A stretch of DNA of 64,000 nt from Rikenellaceae bacterium (lineage in GTDB: Bacteria > Bacteroidota > Bacteroidia > Bacteroidales > Rikenellaceae), in the NCBI GenBank assembly GCA_015060005.1, contig SUZI01000001.1:434001-498000 (forward strand), read 5' to 3'. The notes beneath the pieces were generated by a model that saw only the letters and a program-made list of their open reading frames with translations, was not told the DNA's origin and made no database searches. The translations under genes were made by a program, and so were the position numbers. Numbering within the stretch: the stretch's first letter is position 1; each line of letters starts with the position of its first letter. This document shows positions 8,400-16,581 of this stretch, piece by piece.

Positions 8400-10443
8400 A
8401 CCACTTGGGTGTAATGCCTATAAATATCTCAAAGTTGATACCCGGCATTGGGCGTGAGAGGACCGAAAGATACTCCTCGTCGAAGAGATTGTTGACACTA
8501 CCCTTAACAGAGATATCTGCCCAGCTGAGCGAAAAACCCTTCTCGAGCGAGAGGTTATTCATATAGTATTTGGGGAGCTCGCCCGTGAGCGTTATGTCGT
8601 TGCTCGACATAGTATATCGCTCGCTGTAATAGCACCACTTATAGAGTAACGACCAGCTACGCCACCTGAGTTCACCCGTGAGCGAAGAGGACCACTCGGG
8701 GGTATAGGGGAGCTGCTGTCCTACTGACTTATCGGCAGGGGTCAGAGGCTCGCCCTCGTTTATGGAAGGCGTCCACGAGAGTGTAGCATTGAGTCTGAGG
8801 AGCCACTCCTTCGTAATAGCGACATCAGCCTTCGACTGCAACTCCACACCATAGGCGTGCACATCCTTCACATTGCGTGGCGAGAGGAAGCCCTTGGTTG
8901 TTGTGAGCCACAAAATCCAATCCTCGATATGAGAGTCAAACCACGTCGCCGACGCCTCTATGCGATAGCTATCCTCCTTGCCGACAGCAAACGATATGCC
9001 CGCATCGTAGCTCCAACCCTTCTCCTTACGCAGGTCGGGATTACCACCTGGCAGGAAATAGAGGTCGTTGAGCGTAGGGAAGCGGAAGTTACGTGATAGA
9101 GAGCCCTTGAGCATAACTGCTCCACGTCGCGACAGTTCATACTCGGCAAACAGAGCCGGAATGACAGGCGAAAACTCCTCGCCATACATCTCCTCACGCA
9201 CCACAGCCGACAATCCCAACCGCTCCGTAGGTCGCCACTTGAGCGACAGAGAGCCCGAGAGCTCCGTTCGGCTCTGGTCGTAGCCGACAACAGCCTTGTT
9301 GCCATCCTGGCGGATGACATTCTTATCGCGGCTCTCGACAAAGTGCTGATGGGCTGTGAGATTGGCTGTTACGAGCCATCGGTTGGATATAAACCACTCG
9401 CCCTCGCCCTGGGCAAAGAGTGTATTGGTGAGGCTACGTGAGCGAGTCATCGACTCCATATTTCCATTGCCCGGGTCTCGCTTGAAATCGTATGCGGTCC
9501 ACGAATAGACATATCCTGCACGGGCTGCCACCTTCCAATCGCGTCGCAGGTGTTCCCACTGAACAACACTACGCAGGGTCTGCTCCCGCTGGCGGTTGTC
9601 GAAGGCATCCGCATCGCCATAGTCGGTGGTGAGCATAGCCAGCTCACGATTGGAGTTCACGTACCACGCACTCAACGAGAGTCTATCACCTTTGCCGCTG
9701 TTAAAAGATATCTCCTGCAAGATATTCAGATCCTTATATGCTCCGCTGCGGTTACGCTCGACGGGGTAATACTTGCCAATGATATTCATCTCGTCATCGT
9801 AGATATTCTCTCGCTTGTCGCGGTTGCGATACTTGAAATCATTGGGCGACGAAGAGTACGCCACACGTGTGGAGAATTGCCACTTTCGACTGCCATACGT
9901 CAATCGCAAAAACTCATCGAAAGTACGGAAAGAGCCCACACCCTGGATATATTGCAAGCCGAAGCCCTCGGTCGTGAGAGGCTGCGTAGAGAGCCTCACA
10001 GAGCCACCCAAACCACCACCCGTATCGTGGATAGAGGAGGTGCCGTGAAGTAGCGAAGCCTTGTCAATAAAATAGGAGGGTATCATCGAGAAGTCGGTCA
10101 TACCCAACATAGGACTGTTGACTCTCAGTCCATTCCACGTAACTTGCGTATGCGAAGGCGAAGTGCCTCGGAATGAGACGGTAGAGAGAGTTGCACGACC
10201 ATAGTTCTTAACGAAGATAGAGGAGTTGAAGGTCAGCACATCAGCCATAGAGAGCGAGATGCTCTCCTTGAGGACACGCTCCTCAAAGTCGGTCTTCTGG
10301 GTGCCTATATCCTTCATTGGCCGCTCGCCAAAAAACTCCACCTCGGGGATGTCGATACCATCCTCAAGCCAATTGTCATTGGTCTGAGCGTGAGCCGACA
10401 TCAGAGCTGCAAGAGCGAACAATATGACCAAAAAGCTCCTCAT
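8398..10443 (-). CDS. btuB: BtuB-like TonB-dependent outer-membrane receptor (vitamin B12)
   Basis: This is an outer-membrane beta-barrel with an N-terminal plug. I place the start at 10443, where 'MRSFLVILFALAALMSAHAQ' gives a clean signal peptide; the ORF-track start would add six residues overlapping the upstream gene. The plug (about residues 35-160) includes 'VSFRGTSPSHTQVTWNGLRVNSP', and the barrel ends in a typical aromatic C-terminus ('GITPKW'). It lacks the SusC-type N-terminal extension, in keeping with BtuB-like receptors. Its substrate is inferred from context: it is the last gene of an operon led by a cobalamin riboswitch and directly follows a BtuG-like lipoprotein. Confidence 0.88.
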   Translation of the reverse strand: MRSFLVILFALAALMSAHAQTNDNWLEDGIDIPEVEFFGERPMKDIGTQKTDFEERVLKESISLSMADVLTFNSSIFVKNYGRATLSTVSFRGTSPSHTQVTWNGLRVNSPMLGMTDFSMIPSYFIDKASLLHGTSSIHDTGGGLGGSVRLSTQPLTTEGFGLQYIQGVGSFRTFDEFLRLTYGSRKWQFSTRVAYSSSPNDFKYRNRDKRENIYDDEMNIIGKYYPVERNRSGAYKDLNILQEISFNSGKGDRLSLSAWYVNSNRELAMLTTDYGDADAFDNRQREQTLRSVVQWEHLRRDWKVAARAGYVYSWTAYDFKRDPGNGNMESMTRSRSLTNTLFAQGEGEWFISNRWLVTANLTAHQHFVESRDKNVIRQDGNKAVVGYDQSRTELSGSLSLKWRPTERLGLSAVVREEMYGEEFSPVIPALFAEYELSRRGAVMLKGSLSRNFRFPTLNDLYFLPGGNPDLRKEKGWSYDAGISFAVGKEDSYRIEASATWFDSHIEDWILWLTTTKGFLSPRNVKDVHAYGVELQSKADVAITKEWLLRLNATLSWTPSINEGEPLTPADKSVGQQLPYTPEWSSSLTGELRWRSWSLLYKWCYYSERYTMSSNDITLTGELPKYYMNNLSLEKGFSLSWADISVKGSVNNLFDEEYLSVLSRPMPGINFEIFIGITPKW

Positions 10444-10448
10444 AACAA

Positions 10449-11519
10449 CTATTTCCAACAAAAAGCACCAGGAATAACGCCCACATAGAATTCATCCAAC
10501 TTCTCGCCCCGAGCAGAGTAACGATATATCATTCCGGGCTGCTGATAATCTATCGCATCGGCTATATATACATCACCCGAACGAGGACACACGGTCAAGC
10601 CGTAGTAGATTGTACCCTTCGCAGCGAGGAAAGGCTCAAAGGGCAGAAGTGTGGCGTCAACCGACATCTGCCAGATATCATCGTTAATCCAATAGATGGT
10701 GTCGCCCTGGCGGTTAATCTGAATCTCCGAGGGGGCATCGCCCTTACGGAAGCGGAACTCTCGTTCGATAGTAAAGGTCTCGGCATCAATGCAATACAAT
10801 GCAGGAGCTTCGTAGCCATAGGGGCTACCATCGAAGCCGCCATCGGTGATGGTCCAGAGCTTATTGTTCTTGTCAAGTACCACAGATGTAGGCTGGATAC
10901 CCACCTCCAACTGAGCTACTATCTCGTCGGTACGGGTATCAATCTTAAGGATTTTGTTTTGATATGACCAGCAGTTGACAAAGACGTAGTCGCCACACTG
11001 CACCATCTGCTCCGTAGAGCCACTCTCCATATTCATACCCTCACACTCGATGTAGCCCGTAATCTCATATCGTCGGGGGTTGACGATAGCGATACGATTA
11101 TCCCAAATCTGGGTAACATAAGCCTTCTCATCCGACACAAAATGGATGTATCGTGGCGAAGTAAAGCCCTCGATTCTACCCACCTCGCGGAAGGTGCGGG
11201 TGTCGATGGCGAATACAACGTGCGAGTTATTGACTACCACCCAACCGATGTTGTTGTGAATAGTCATCGACTGAGCTACGTCGCCCAGACGCATAGCATT
11301 GGCACGATAGAAGACCTCGTTCTCGACACGTTTAGTAGTAGGGTTATAGTACGAAAGCGTAGCATTGCCATAGTTGAAGTTGCCCTCGTTAAGGATGAAC
11401 AACCCCTCATCCGAGACCGAGAAATCCTCCTCGATACCATATTTCCAATCCATACAACCGCTTAGTGCCGACACAAAAGCCAGCACTAAAGCGAATTTGT
11501 ATGTTGAAAACTTTATCAT
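10449..11519 (-). CDS. btuG: BtuG-like surface lipoprotein (DUF5074/YncE beta-propeller)
   Basis: The 356-residue protein has a lipoprotein signal with Cys22 ('LSGCMDWKYG'). The mature part consists of repeating four-strand blades of the YncE / DUF5074 type (for example 'HVVFAIDTRTFREVGRIEG', 'NKILKIDTRTDEIVAQLEVG'), fitting a seven-bladed propeller. In Bacteroides, BtuG propellers sit on the cell surface, bind cobalamin extremely tightly and lid the BtuB barrel. The position immediately upstream of a BtuB-like receptor (5 bp gap) and downstream of a B12 riboswitch supports the same role here. The family is clear; cobalamin binding itself is inference. Confidence 0.85.
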   Translation of the reverse strand: MIKFSTYKFALVLAFVSALSGCMDWKYGIEEDFSVSDEGLFILNEGNFNYGNATLSYYNPTTKRVENEVFYRANAMRLGDVAQSMTIHNNIGWVVVNNSHVVFAIDTRTFREVGRIEGFTSPRYIHFVSDEKAYVTQIWDNRIAIVNPRRYEITGYIECEGMNMESGSTEQMVQCGDYVFVNCWSYQNKILKIDTRTDEIVAQLEVGIQPTSVVLDKNNKLWTITDGGFDGSPYGYEAPALYCIDAETFTIEREFRFRKGDAPSEIQINRQGDTIYWINDDIWQMSVDATLLPFEPFLAAKGTIYYGLTVCPRSGDVYIADAIDYQQPGMIYRYSARGEKLDEFYVGVIPGAFCWK

Positions 11520-11523
11520 ACTA

Positions 11524-12456
11524 CTAAAATACCATTTTGTAGTCTACCACAGAAAAGACCTCTGTCGAGAGCTCGCCCAGATGACCGCTCTTGGCATTGA
11601 CACCACACTGCACCTTGACAAAGTCGATATACTCTATCTCTGCGGCATTACCCCACGTATCCATAGCATTGTCGATATCGAAAAGGTTGAATGCTCCGTT
11701 GCGAGAGATGAAATCCACAGAGCTCTGATTGTCGGCATAACCCCAATCGTAGGCAGGTTGCACCCACATTGTGCCATTACCTGACTTGTCATAGTTACGT
11801 GCCTCGAGGCGTGTGCCACTCAGGGTATAGCTGTCGGTGGCAATCCACGCAGGGTAGTAATAATCCTGCGAGTGGTGAGCACCCACATAATCTATCTCGC
11901 CCTCTACTCCCTCGCTGTCGCTCCACTTAACAGGCGACTGAGGCTCTGCGGGGCGGTAGTAGGTAACGGCGTAGTTCTGTATGGTCGTAGGTTTTCCGCT
12001 CTCGCTACCTCGCAGCTCATACCAAGTGTCGTTAGGCTTGCCATCGCCATTCTCATCCTGCATAACCCACACGATGCCTGGCTCGGACGAGCCGTCGAAG
12101 GAGTTACCCTCAACAGCAAAATCGTAGCCACCAGCATTATCGACACTATGGTCGAAGCCGACAACGATATAGCCACCAAAGCCTCCGAGCGAGACGAAAC
12201 GACCCTCGCTCATACGTCGCTCGGCATAAGCCACAGCAGCCTCGGCGGTAAGCTCCTCGCCCGTAAAACCCGAAGTCTTCAGCTCGTTGATGAACTGACC
12301 GGGGGCAGGAGTGTACTCCCACACCTTTTGAGCCTCCGCTACGGAAGACTCGGTGCGAGGGCGATAATGCTCATCCTCAATCTGCTCGGTTATAAGCTCG
12401 TTCTTATTACACGCCACTGCAAGGAGCAATAGCGACAAAAGTCTTAAATACTTCAT
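11524..12456 (-). CDS. Surface lipoprotein of the cobalamin uptake operon
   Basis: The 310-residue protein has a lipoprotein signal with Cys16 ('LLLAVACNKNE'). The mature domain is beta-rich with 'GGFGGYIVVGFDHSV', 'DFAVEGNSF' and 'EPGIVWVMQDENGDGKPNDTWYELRGSE', the last resembling a Ca-binding Asp/Asn-rich loop. Homologues with this block are annotated as cell surface proteins next to DUF4465 and BtuG genes in Bacteroidetes B12 loci. It is probably an additional ligand-capture or lid protein. I do not recognise a catalytic site. It is 4 bp from btuG, and the next gene upstream ends 8 bp before its start. Confidence 0.75.
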   Translation of the reverse strand: MKYLRLLSLLLLAVACNKNELITEQIEDEHYRPRTESSVAEAQKVWEYTPAPGQFINELKTSGFTGEELTAEAAVAYAERRMSEGRFVSLGGFGGYIVVGFDHSVDNAGGYDFAVEGNSFDGSSEPGIVWVMQDENGDGKPNDTWYELRGSESGKPTTIQNYAVTYYRPAEPQSPVKWSDSEGVEGEIDYVGAHHSQDYYYPAWIATDSYTLSGTRLEARNYDKSGNGTMWVQPAYDWGYADNQSSVDFISRNGAFNLFDIDNAMDTWGNAAEIEYIDFVKVQCGVNAKSGHLGELSTEVFSVVDYKMVF

Positions 12457-12464
12457 TATATCGT

Positions 12465-13613
12465 CTATTCAAATATTACCTTCACATCATCGTAGGCAAA
12501 GTATCCTGCAACGCCCAGACCATACTCGGTATAGAGGTCCTCGCTACCCACAAGGTTGAAATCTACCCTTGCTACCTTACCCAGCGATGTCAAATCCCAC
12601 TCGGTCCACTCCGCAACACCTACTCTGCCCTCACGCCAGAGATAGAACTCTGCCTCGCCCGTAGGCTCATCGTTCTCATCGAAGCCATACGCCACAATCT
12701 TAAACCAGCTCTCATCCGATGCTCCCGTAGGTACCTGCCAGCCATCGCCATTGGTGAGCAGATTATATACATAGGTAGTGTTGGTAACCATCATACTCTC
12801 GATGGTGCGTGCCACGCCATCGGCAAAATGGAAGCCTAACATCTCGTTCATCATACCCAAGCCAGAGTCATCGACAAAGCCAAAATGAACGCAGAAGTTC
12901 TCCGAGCCATTAGCTCCGCCTGCAACATTATACGCCTGCAGGTCGTGTGTATAGTCGCCTTGCGAAAGGTCGCTGCCCACGTAGTGCGATAGTGCGTGTC
13001 CGCCATAGCCGGGGAACAATGCATCTGTTGCCGGAGTGAAGGCTAACATCGTATTACCCTCGTCTACCCACGCGTAATGGCCATTACCGTTGCCATACTC
13101 ACTATCCGCAGGGATGAAATCCGACCAATAGGTAGCCGAGACACCACCTTTGTAGTCCGAGTCCTCGAAAGTCAAAGTACGTACCTCTGCCATAGGCTCC
13201 TCCGAAACGGTAGGAAGAACTATCACACGTCCATCGGTCAGTGTGATGATGACCACACCATCGCCAATCTCAACCGAAGCAAAGAGAGAATCACCACTTG
13301 TGCCATCCTCACCATCTTTGCCATCCTCGCCGTCCTGACCGTCCTCTCCATCACGTCCGTTGCGGATTGCGATAGATGAGCCATCGCTGAAATGGAGGGT
13401 ATAACCCTCATCGGTAGGCTCTACTGAGGTGATAACCTTTCCCTCCGAAAGAGCATCCATCAGTGCTGTGAGCGTTGCGATATCCTCAGTGTTCTGATCA
13501 ATCTGCCCCTGCATCTGTTCAACCTTCGACCATAAATCATCGTCGTCGTACTCACATCCCACCATTGGTGCCACAGCTAAAGCCACAGCTGCCAAAATAA
13601 AAAATCTCTTCAT
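12465..13613 (-). CDS. DUF4465-type surface lipoprotein with coiled-coil and collagen-like stalk (possible B12 binder)
   Basis: This 382-residue protein opens the B12 operon. It has a lipoprotein signal (Cys20 in 'APMVGCEYDDD'), a DUF4988-like coiled coil (about 25-60), a collagen-like GEDG/GKDG stalk (about 85-108), and a C-terminal beta-sandwich (about 140-382) resembling DUF4465, with 'FEDSDYKGGVSATYWSDF' and the conserved 'GHALSHYVG' and 'CVHFGFVDDS' segments. Surface B12-binding proteins of the BtuH class occur in this position in Bacteroidetes cobalamin loci, so B12 or corrinoid binding is likely but not proven. Its 200-nt leader after the riboswitch is unusually long. Confidence 0.8.
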   Translation of the reverse strand: MKRFFILAAVALAVAPMVGCEYDDDDLWSKVEQMQGQIDQNTEDIATLTALMDALSEGKVITSVEPTDEGYTLHFSDGSSIAIRNGRDGEDGQDGEDGKDGEDGTSGDSLFASVEIGDGVVIITLTDGRVIVLPTVSEEPMAEVRTLTFEDSDYKGGVSATYWSDFIPADSEYGNGNGHYAWVDEGNTMLAFTPATDALFPGYGGHALSHYVGSDLSQGDYTHDLQAYNVAGGANGSENFCVHFGFVDDSGLGMMNEMLGFHFADGVARTIESMMVTNTTYVYNLLTNGDGWQVPTGASDESWFKIVAYGFDENDEPTGEAEFYLWREGRVGVAEWTEWDLTSLGKVARVDFNLVGSEDLYTEYGLGVAGYFAYDDVKVIFE

Positions 13614-13740
13614 AATGCATCAATATTTTAAGTTAATAAAAAGGTCGCATCTTGAAGAGCAGAACCAAAAAATTAACTCAAAACATCTTTGCCGTAAGCG
13701 TCTGAAAAACAGCAATTTCCCAAACACATAGCCCTAAAAC

Positions 13741-13796
13741 ACTACGGGCTCAATTCTAACATTACGGATAAAATTAGTTTTGATTTGTCCCGTAGT
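13741..13796 (-). promoter_or_regulatory. Candidate expression platform of the cobalamin riboswitch
   Basis: Just downstream of the aptamer (reading -) lies an 8-bp inverted repeat, ACTACGGG/CCCGTAGT (13741-13748 with 13789-13796), enclosing about 40 nt. Within the loop, CCGTA can pair with the same 5' arm (TACGG), so two mutually exclusive hairpins are possible. A short T-run follows the 3' arm. This architecture fits a switch, but folding has not been computed. Confidence 0.45.
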
Positions 13797-13819
13797 CCTG
13801 CAGGTCAAAAATCTAAAAT

Positions 13820-14003
13820 GCAAAGGCAGGTCTTCTGACTTATCCCCCTGTCGCGCCTTCCCGGTTTTACCCAGTGGCAAAGAGTGCGACAGCCTTCGAT
13901 TCCGAAGCCGGAATGGGACTTACAGCAACAGGTATTGTTACGGATTTACACCGTATTTCCTTTTCACCTCGTTGACCGCAGCGGGTCGCAGAGGAACCAT
14001 TTG
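13820..14003 (-). ncRNA. Cobalamin (adenosylcobalamin-type) riboswitch
   Basis: Read on the minus strand the region contains the B12 box 'AAGTCAGAAGACCTGCCT' (plus coordinates 13824-13841), preceded by 'GGGAAGGCG', 'GCCACTGGG', and an upstream 'GGTGAAAAGGAA' plus 'GGTGTAAATCCGTAAC' segment. These are the conserved blocks of the cobalamin riboswitch in the correct order. It sits between its own promoter and the four-gene surface B12 uptake operon. Excess cobalamin is therefore expected to shut down the operon. Confidence 0.96.
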
Positions 14004-14009
14004 CGAGTG

Positions 14010-14040
14010 CAAAATTATCCATAATTTCTGAAATTGCAAA
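14010..14040 (-). promoter_or_regulatory. Promoter of the B12 uptake operon
   Basis: On the minus strand, TTTG (plus 14037-14040) and TAATTTTG (plus 14010-14017) are spaced by 19 nt, an exact consensus match. Transcription would begin near 14003, directly at the 5' edge of the riboswitch. Confidence 0.85.
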
Positions 14041-14104
14041 CAAACGGTGTGTTTTTTTTGAAATTTGACTATCTTTGCACTTTGATAGAAAATAGCAACG
14101 ATTT

Positions 14105-15190
14105 ATGGCAGATAATTCAATACTTATTCGCTTGGATGGCTTGAAGCTCAAGTACGAAGAGATAGGTCAGAAGCTCACCGACCCCGAGGTGATTGCCGAC
14201 GTGAAGCAGTTTGTTCAGCTCACAAAGGAGTACAAGGAGTTGGAGCCTATAATTGAGACATCGGAGCGTTATCGCAAAGCTGTCGACGCACTCGCCGATG
14301 CAAAGGATATCCTCGCAAATGACAAGGATGAGGATATGCGTGAGATGGCACGTGAGGAGATTGCGACACTCGAGCCTCAGCTCACCACAATGGAGGAGGA
14401 GATAAAGCTCCTGCTCATACCAAAAGACCCTCAGGATGAGAAGAATGCGATACTCGAAATCCGTGGCGGTACGGGTGGCGACGAGGCTGCTATATTCGCA
14501 GGCGACCTGCTGCGTATGTACACCAAATATATCGAGTCGAAGGGCTGGCGTTATGAGATTACATCGTTCTCTGACGGTGCAGTAGGTGGCTACAAAGAGG
14601 TGGTGCTGAAGGTTACCGGTCAGAGCGTATACGGAACACTCAAATATGAGTCGGGAGTACACCGCGTACAGCGTGTGCCACAGACCGAGACACAGGGACG
14701 CGTTCACACCTCGGCAGCATCGGTAGCAGTATTGCCCGAGGCAGAGGAGTTCGATGTAGAGATTTCGATGAATGATATTCGCAAGGATATATTCTGTGCA
14801 TCGGGTCCTGGTGGTCAGTCTGTTAATACCACCTATTCGGCTATCCGTCTGACGCACATCCCTACGGGTATCGTCGTGCAGTGTCAAGACCAGAAATCGC
14901 AGCTCAAGAACTTCGACAAGGCTTTCGAGGAGTTGCGTACACGCGTCTTCAACCTCGAGTACTCGAAGTACCTCGACGAGATTGCATCGAAGCGTAAGAC
15001 TATGGTCTCGACAGGCGACCGCTCGGCAAAGATTCGTACCTACAACTATCCTCAGGGTCGTATCACCGACCACCGCATAAACTACACTATCTACAACCTC
15101 TCGGCATTTATGGATGGCGACATCCAGGATTGCATCGACCACCTCATAGTGGCTGAGAACGCCGAGCGACTGAAGGAGAGCGAGTTGTAG
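14105..15190 (+). CDS. prfA: Peptide chain release factor 1
   Basis: RF1 recognises UAA and UAG stop codons and triggers peptidyl-tRNA hydrolysis. The 361-residue protein has family length. The universal catalytic motif is in 'SGPGGQSVNTTYSAIR' and the N-terminal helical domain spans about residues 1-100. The codon-recognition region follows 'HRVQRVPQTETQGRVHTS', which contains the family PxT element. A TATCTTTG box at 14070-14077 lies 27 nt upstream, back to back with the B12 operon promoter, though without a good -33 box. A strong terminator follows. Confidence 0.96.
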   Translation: MADNSILIRLDGLKLKYEEIGQKLTDPEVIADVKQFVQLTKEYKELEPIIETSERYRKAVDALADAKDILANDKDEDMREMAREEIATLEPQLTTMEEEIKLLLIPKDPQDEKNAILEIRGGTGGDEAAIFAGDLLRMYTKYIESKGWRYEITSFSDGAVGGYKEVVLKVTGQSVYGTLKYESGVHRVQRVPQTETQGRVHTSAASVAVLPEAEEFDVEISMNDIRKDIFCASGPGGQSVNTTYSAIRLTHIPTGIVVQCQDQKSQLKNFDKAFEELRTRVFNLEYSKYLDEIASKRKTMVSTGDRSAKIRTYNYPQGRITDHRINYTIYNLSAFMDGDIQDCIDHLIVAENAERLKESEL

Positions 15191-15224
15191 CAGGCAAAAA
15201 AACAAGGTTTTTCAACATAGAATG

Positions 15225-15258
15225 GAGTTGTCCGCATACCATCGGGCAACTCTTTTTC
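15225..15258 (+). terminator. Terminator after prfA
   Basis: GAGTTGTCC (15225-15233) pairs with GGGCAACTC (15244-15252) in a 9-bp stem including one G-T pair, followed immediately by TTTTT. Confidence 0.88.
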
Positions 15259-15345
15259 GTTTGTGAGGTACACCAAATAGCAAAACAGACACCCTACGTA
15301 TCATAAAAAAGAGTCTTTTGCAGGGCTAAAAAGTCGACGCAGGAG

Positions 15346-15376
15346 TTGGCGAAACCGAATATTATTCCTATCTTTG
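15346..15376 (+). promoter_or_regulatory. Promoter for the tatA operon
   Basis: TTGG at 15346-15349 and TATCTTTG at 15369-15376 are separated by 19 nt. This is a near-consensus promoter 53 nt before tatA and marks the probable start of the tatA-tatC-isomerase operon. Confidence 0.65.
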
Positions 15377-15428
15377 GAGTTGAAACTGAACTTATCATTT
15401 TTGTAAATTATTTTAATAAAATAAAATT

Positions 15429-15620
15429 ATGGATTTTTTGGTTTTTGGATTGGGAACAACCGAGATTGTACTTATCGTTTTGGTAGTGCTGCTTCTCTTC
15501 GGAGGCACAAAGCTCCCACAACTTATGCGTGGTATGGGTCGCGGCGTTCGCGAGTTTAAGGAGGGAATGAACACCCCTATCGAGGAGCAGGAGAAGCAGG
15601 AGGCAGAGAAGAACAAATAA
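15429..15620 (+). CDS. tatA: Sec-independent protein translocase subunit TatA
   Basis: The 63-residue protein has a short N-terminal transmembrane helix ('[20 protein letters not shown]') with the conserved FG-(T/S)-K-LP hinge, then an amphipathic helix ('[16 protein letters not shown]') and a charged tail. TatA oligomerises to form the passage for folded proteins crossing the inner membrane. It lies 41 bp upstream of tatC. No tatB is visible; Bacteroidetes usually run a TatA-TatC system. Confidence 0.95.
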   Translation: MDFLVFGLGTTEIVLIVLVVLLLFGGTKLPQLMRGMGRGVREFKEGMNTPIEEQEKQEAEKNK

Positions 15621-15661
15621 ATCGGCGAGTTGATAGCCTGGGCTGATAATCGAGGAGAGGA

Positions 15662-16561
15662 ATGAGCACACAAAACGTGAACGACGAGAAGGAGATGACC
15701 TTCGGCGAACATCTTGAGGAACTCCGCAAGATATTGATGAGAGTGGTGATAGTATTTGTCATCCTCTTCATCGTAATGTTCGCTGTGAGTAACATCTGGC
15801 TCAAGATACTGATGGGTCCCCAGAATGCCAACTTCCCAACATACCAATTCCTGGCGTGGATGGGCGACGTGCTGGGCTCGGAGGCTCTGAAAATCTCTCC
15901 CGACAACTTTGAGCTGATAAACACCCGTATGGCGGGACAGTTTTTGCTCGATATGAAGTGTGCCTTCATAGGTTCACTCATCGTTGCCCTACCCTACCTA
16001 CTCTTCGAGCTATGGCTCTTCGTAAAGCCTGCCATACCGCCACATCTGCGTCGTAAGTGTATGCGTTACACGATAGAGACACCCGTGTGGTTTATGGGAG
16101 GACTGCTCTTTGGATATTTTGTGATTGTGCCGCTGACGATAAACTTCCTGACACACTACTCAGTGGATGCACCTATCGCCAATATGATTACCCCCGACTC
16201 ACTCATCAGCACAGTGATGGGAGTGGCGATGGCAGGAGGTATCACATTCCTGCTGCCTATGTTCATCCGACTGATAGCAACGATGGGACTCATAACAGCC
16301 GACACAATGCGAAATTATCGCCGACACGCAGCGGTAGCACTGCTGATATTCGCCGCGATAATAACACCTCCCGACGTGTTTAGTCAGGTGCTGATTTTCA
16401 TCCCCTGCTACTTTATGTACGAGTTGGGAATACGTATCGCAGCACGTATAGACGCTCAGCGAGCAAAAGCTATGGCTAACGTGCCAGCAACGACACCTGC
16501 TGTAGCGGTGGAGGATGATGACGAGGTAGAGGACCGCGAGACGGTACGTTACGACGACTAA
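15662..16561 (+). CDS. tatC: Sec-independent protein translocase subunit TatC
   Basis: TatC is the multi-spanning receptor that recognises twin-arginine signal peptides. The 299-residue sequence has the conserved N-terminus 'TFGEHLEELRKILMRVV', about six hydrophobic segments, and the 'FELWLFVKPAIPPHLRRK' stretch after TM2 that contributes to the signal-peptide site. Compared with the roughly 250-residue E. coli protein it has a longer first periplasmic loop (about residues 50-95) and an acidic C-terminal tail ('EDDDEVEDRET'). It is followed 20 bp later by a sugar isomerase gene, placing translocase and putative export client genes in one operon. Confidence 0.95.
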   Translation: MSTQNVNDEKEMTFGEHLEELRKILMRVVIVFVILFIVMFAVSNIWLKILMGPQNANFPTYQFLAWMGDVLGSEALKISPDNFELINTRMAGQFLLDMKCAFIGSLIVALPYLLFELWLFVKPAIPPHLRRKCMRYTIETPVWFMGGLLFGYFVIVPLTINFLTHYSVDAPIANMITPDSLISTVMGVAMAGGITFLLPMFIRLIATMGLITADTMRNYRRHAAVALLIFAAIITPPDVFSQVLIFIPCYFMYELGIRIAARIDAQRAKAMANVPATTPAVAVEDDDEVEDRETVRYDD

Positions 16562-16581
16562 AAAACGAGGTGTAGGGCGAT

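Noticed and set aside
12720-13380. Gly-Glu-Asp repeats as a CRISPR or tandem DNA repeat
   Set aside because: The repeat is a short collagen-like coding stretch in one protein with no spacer pattern.
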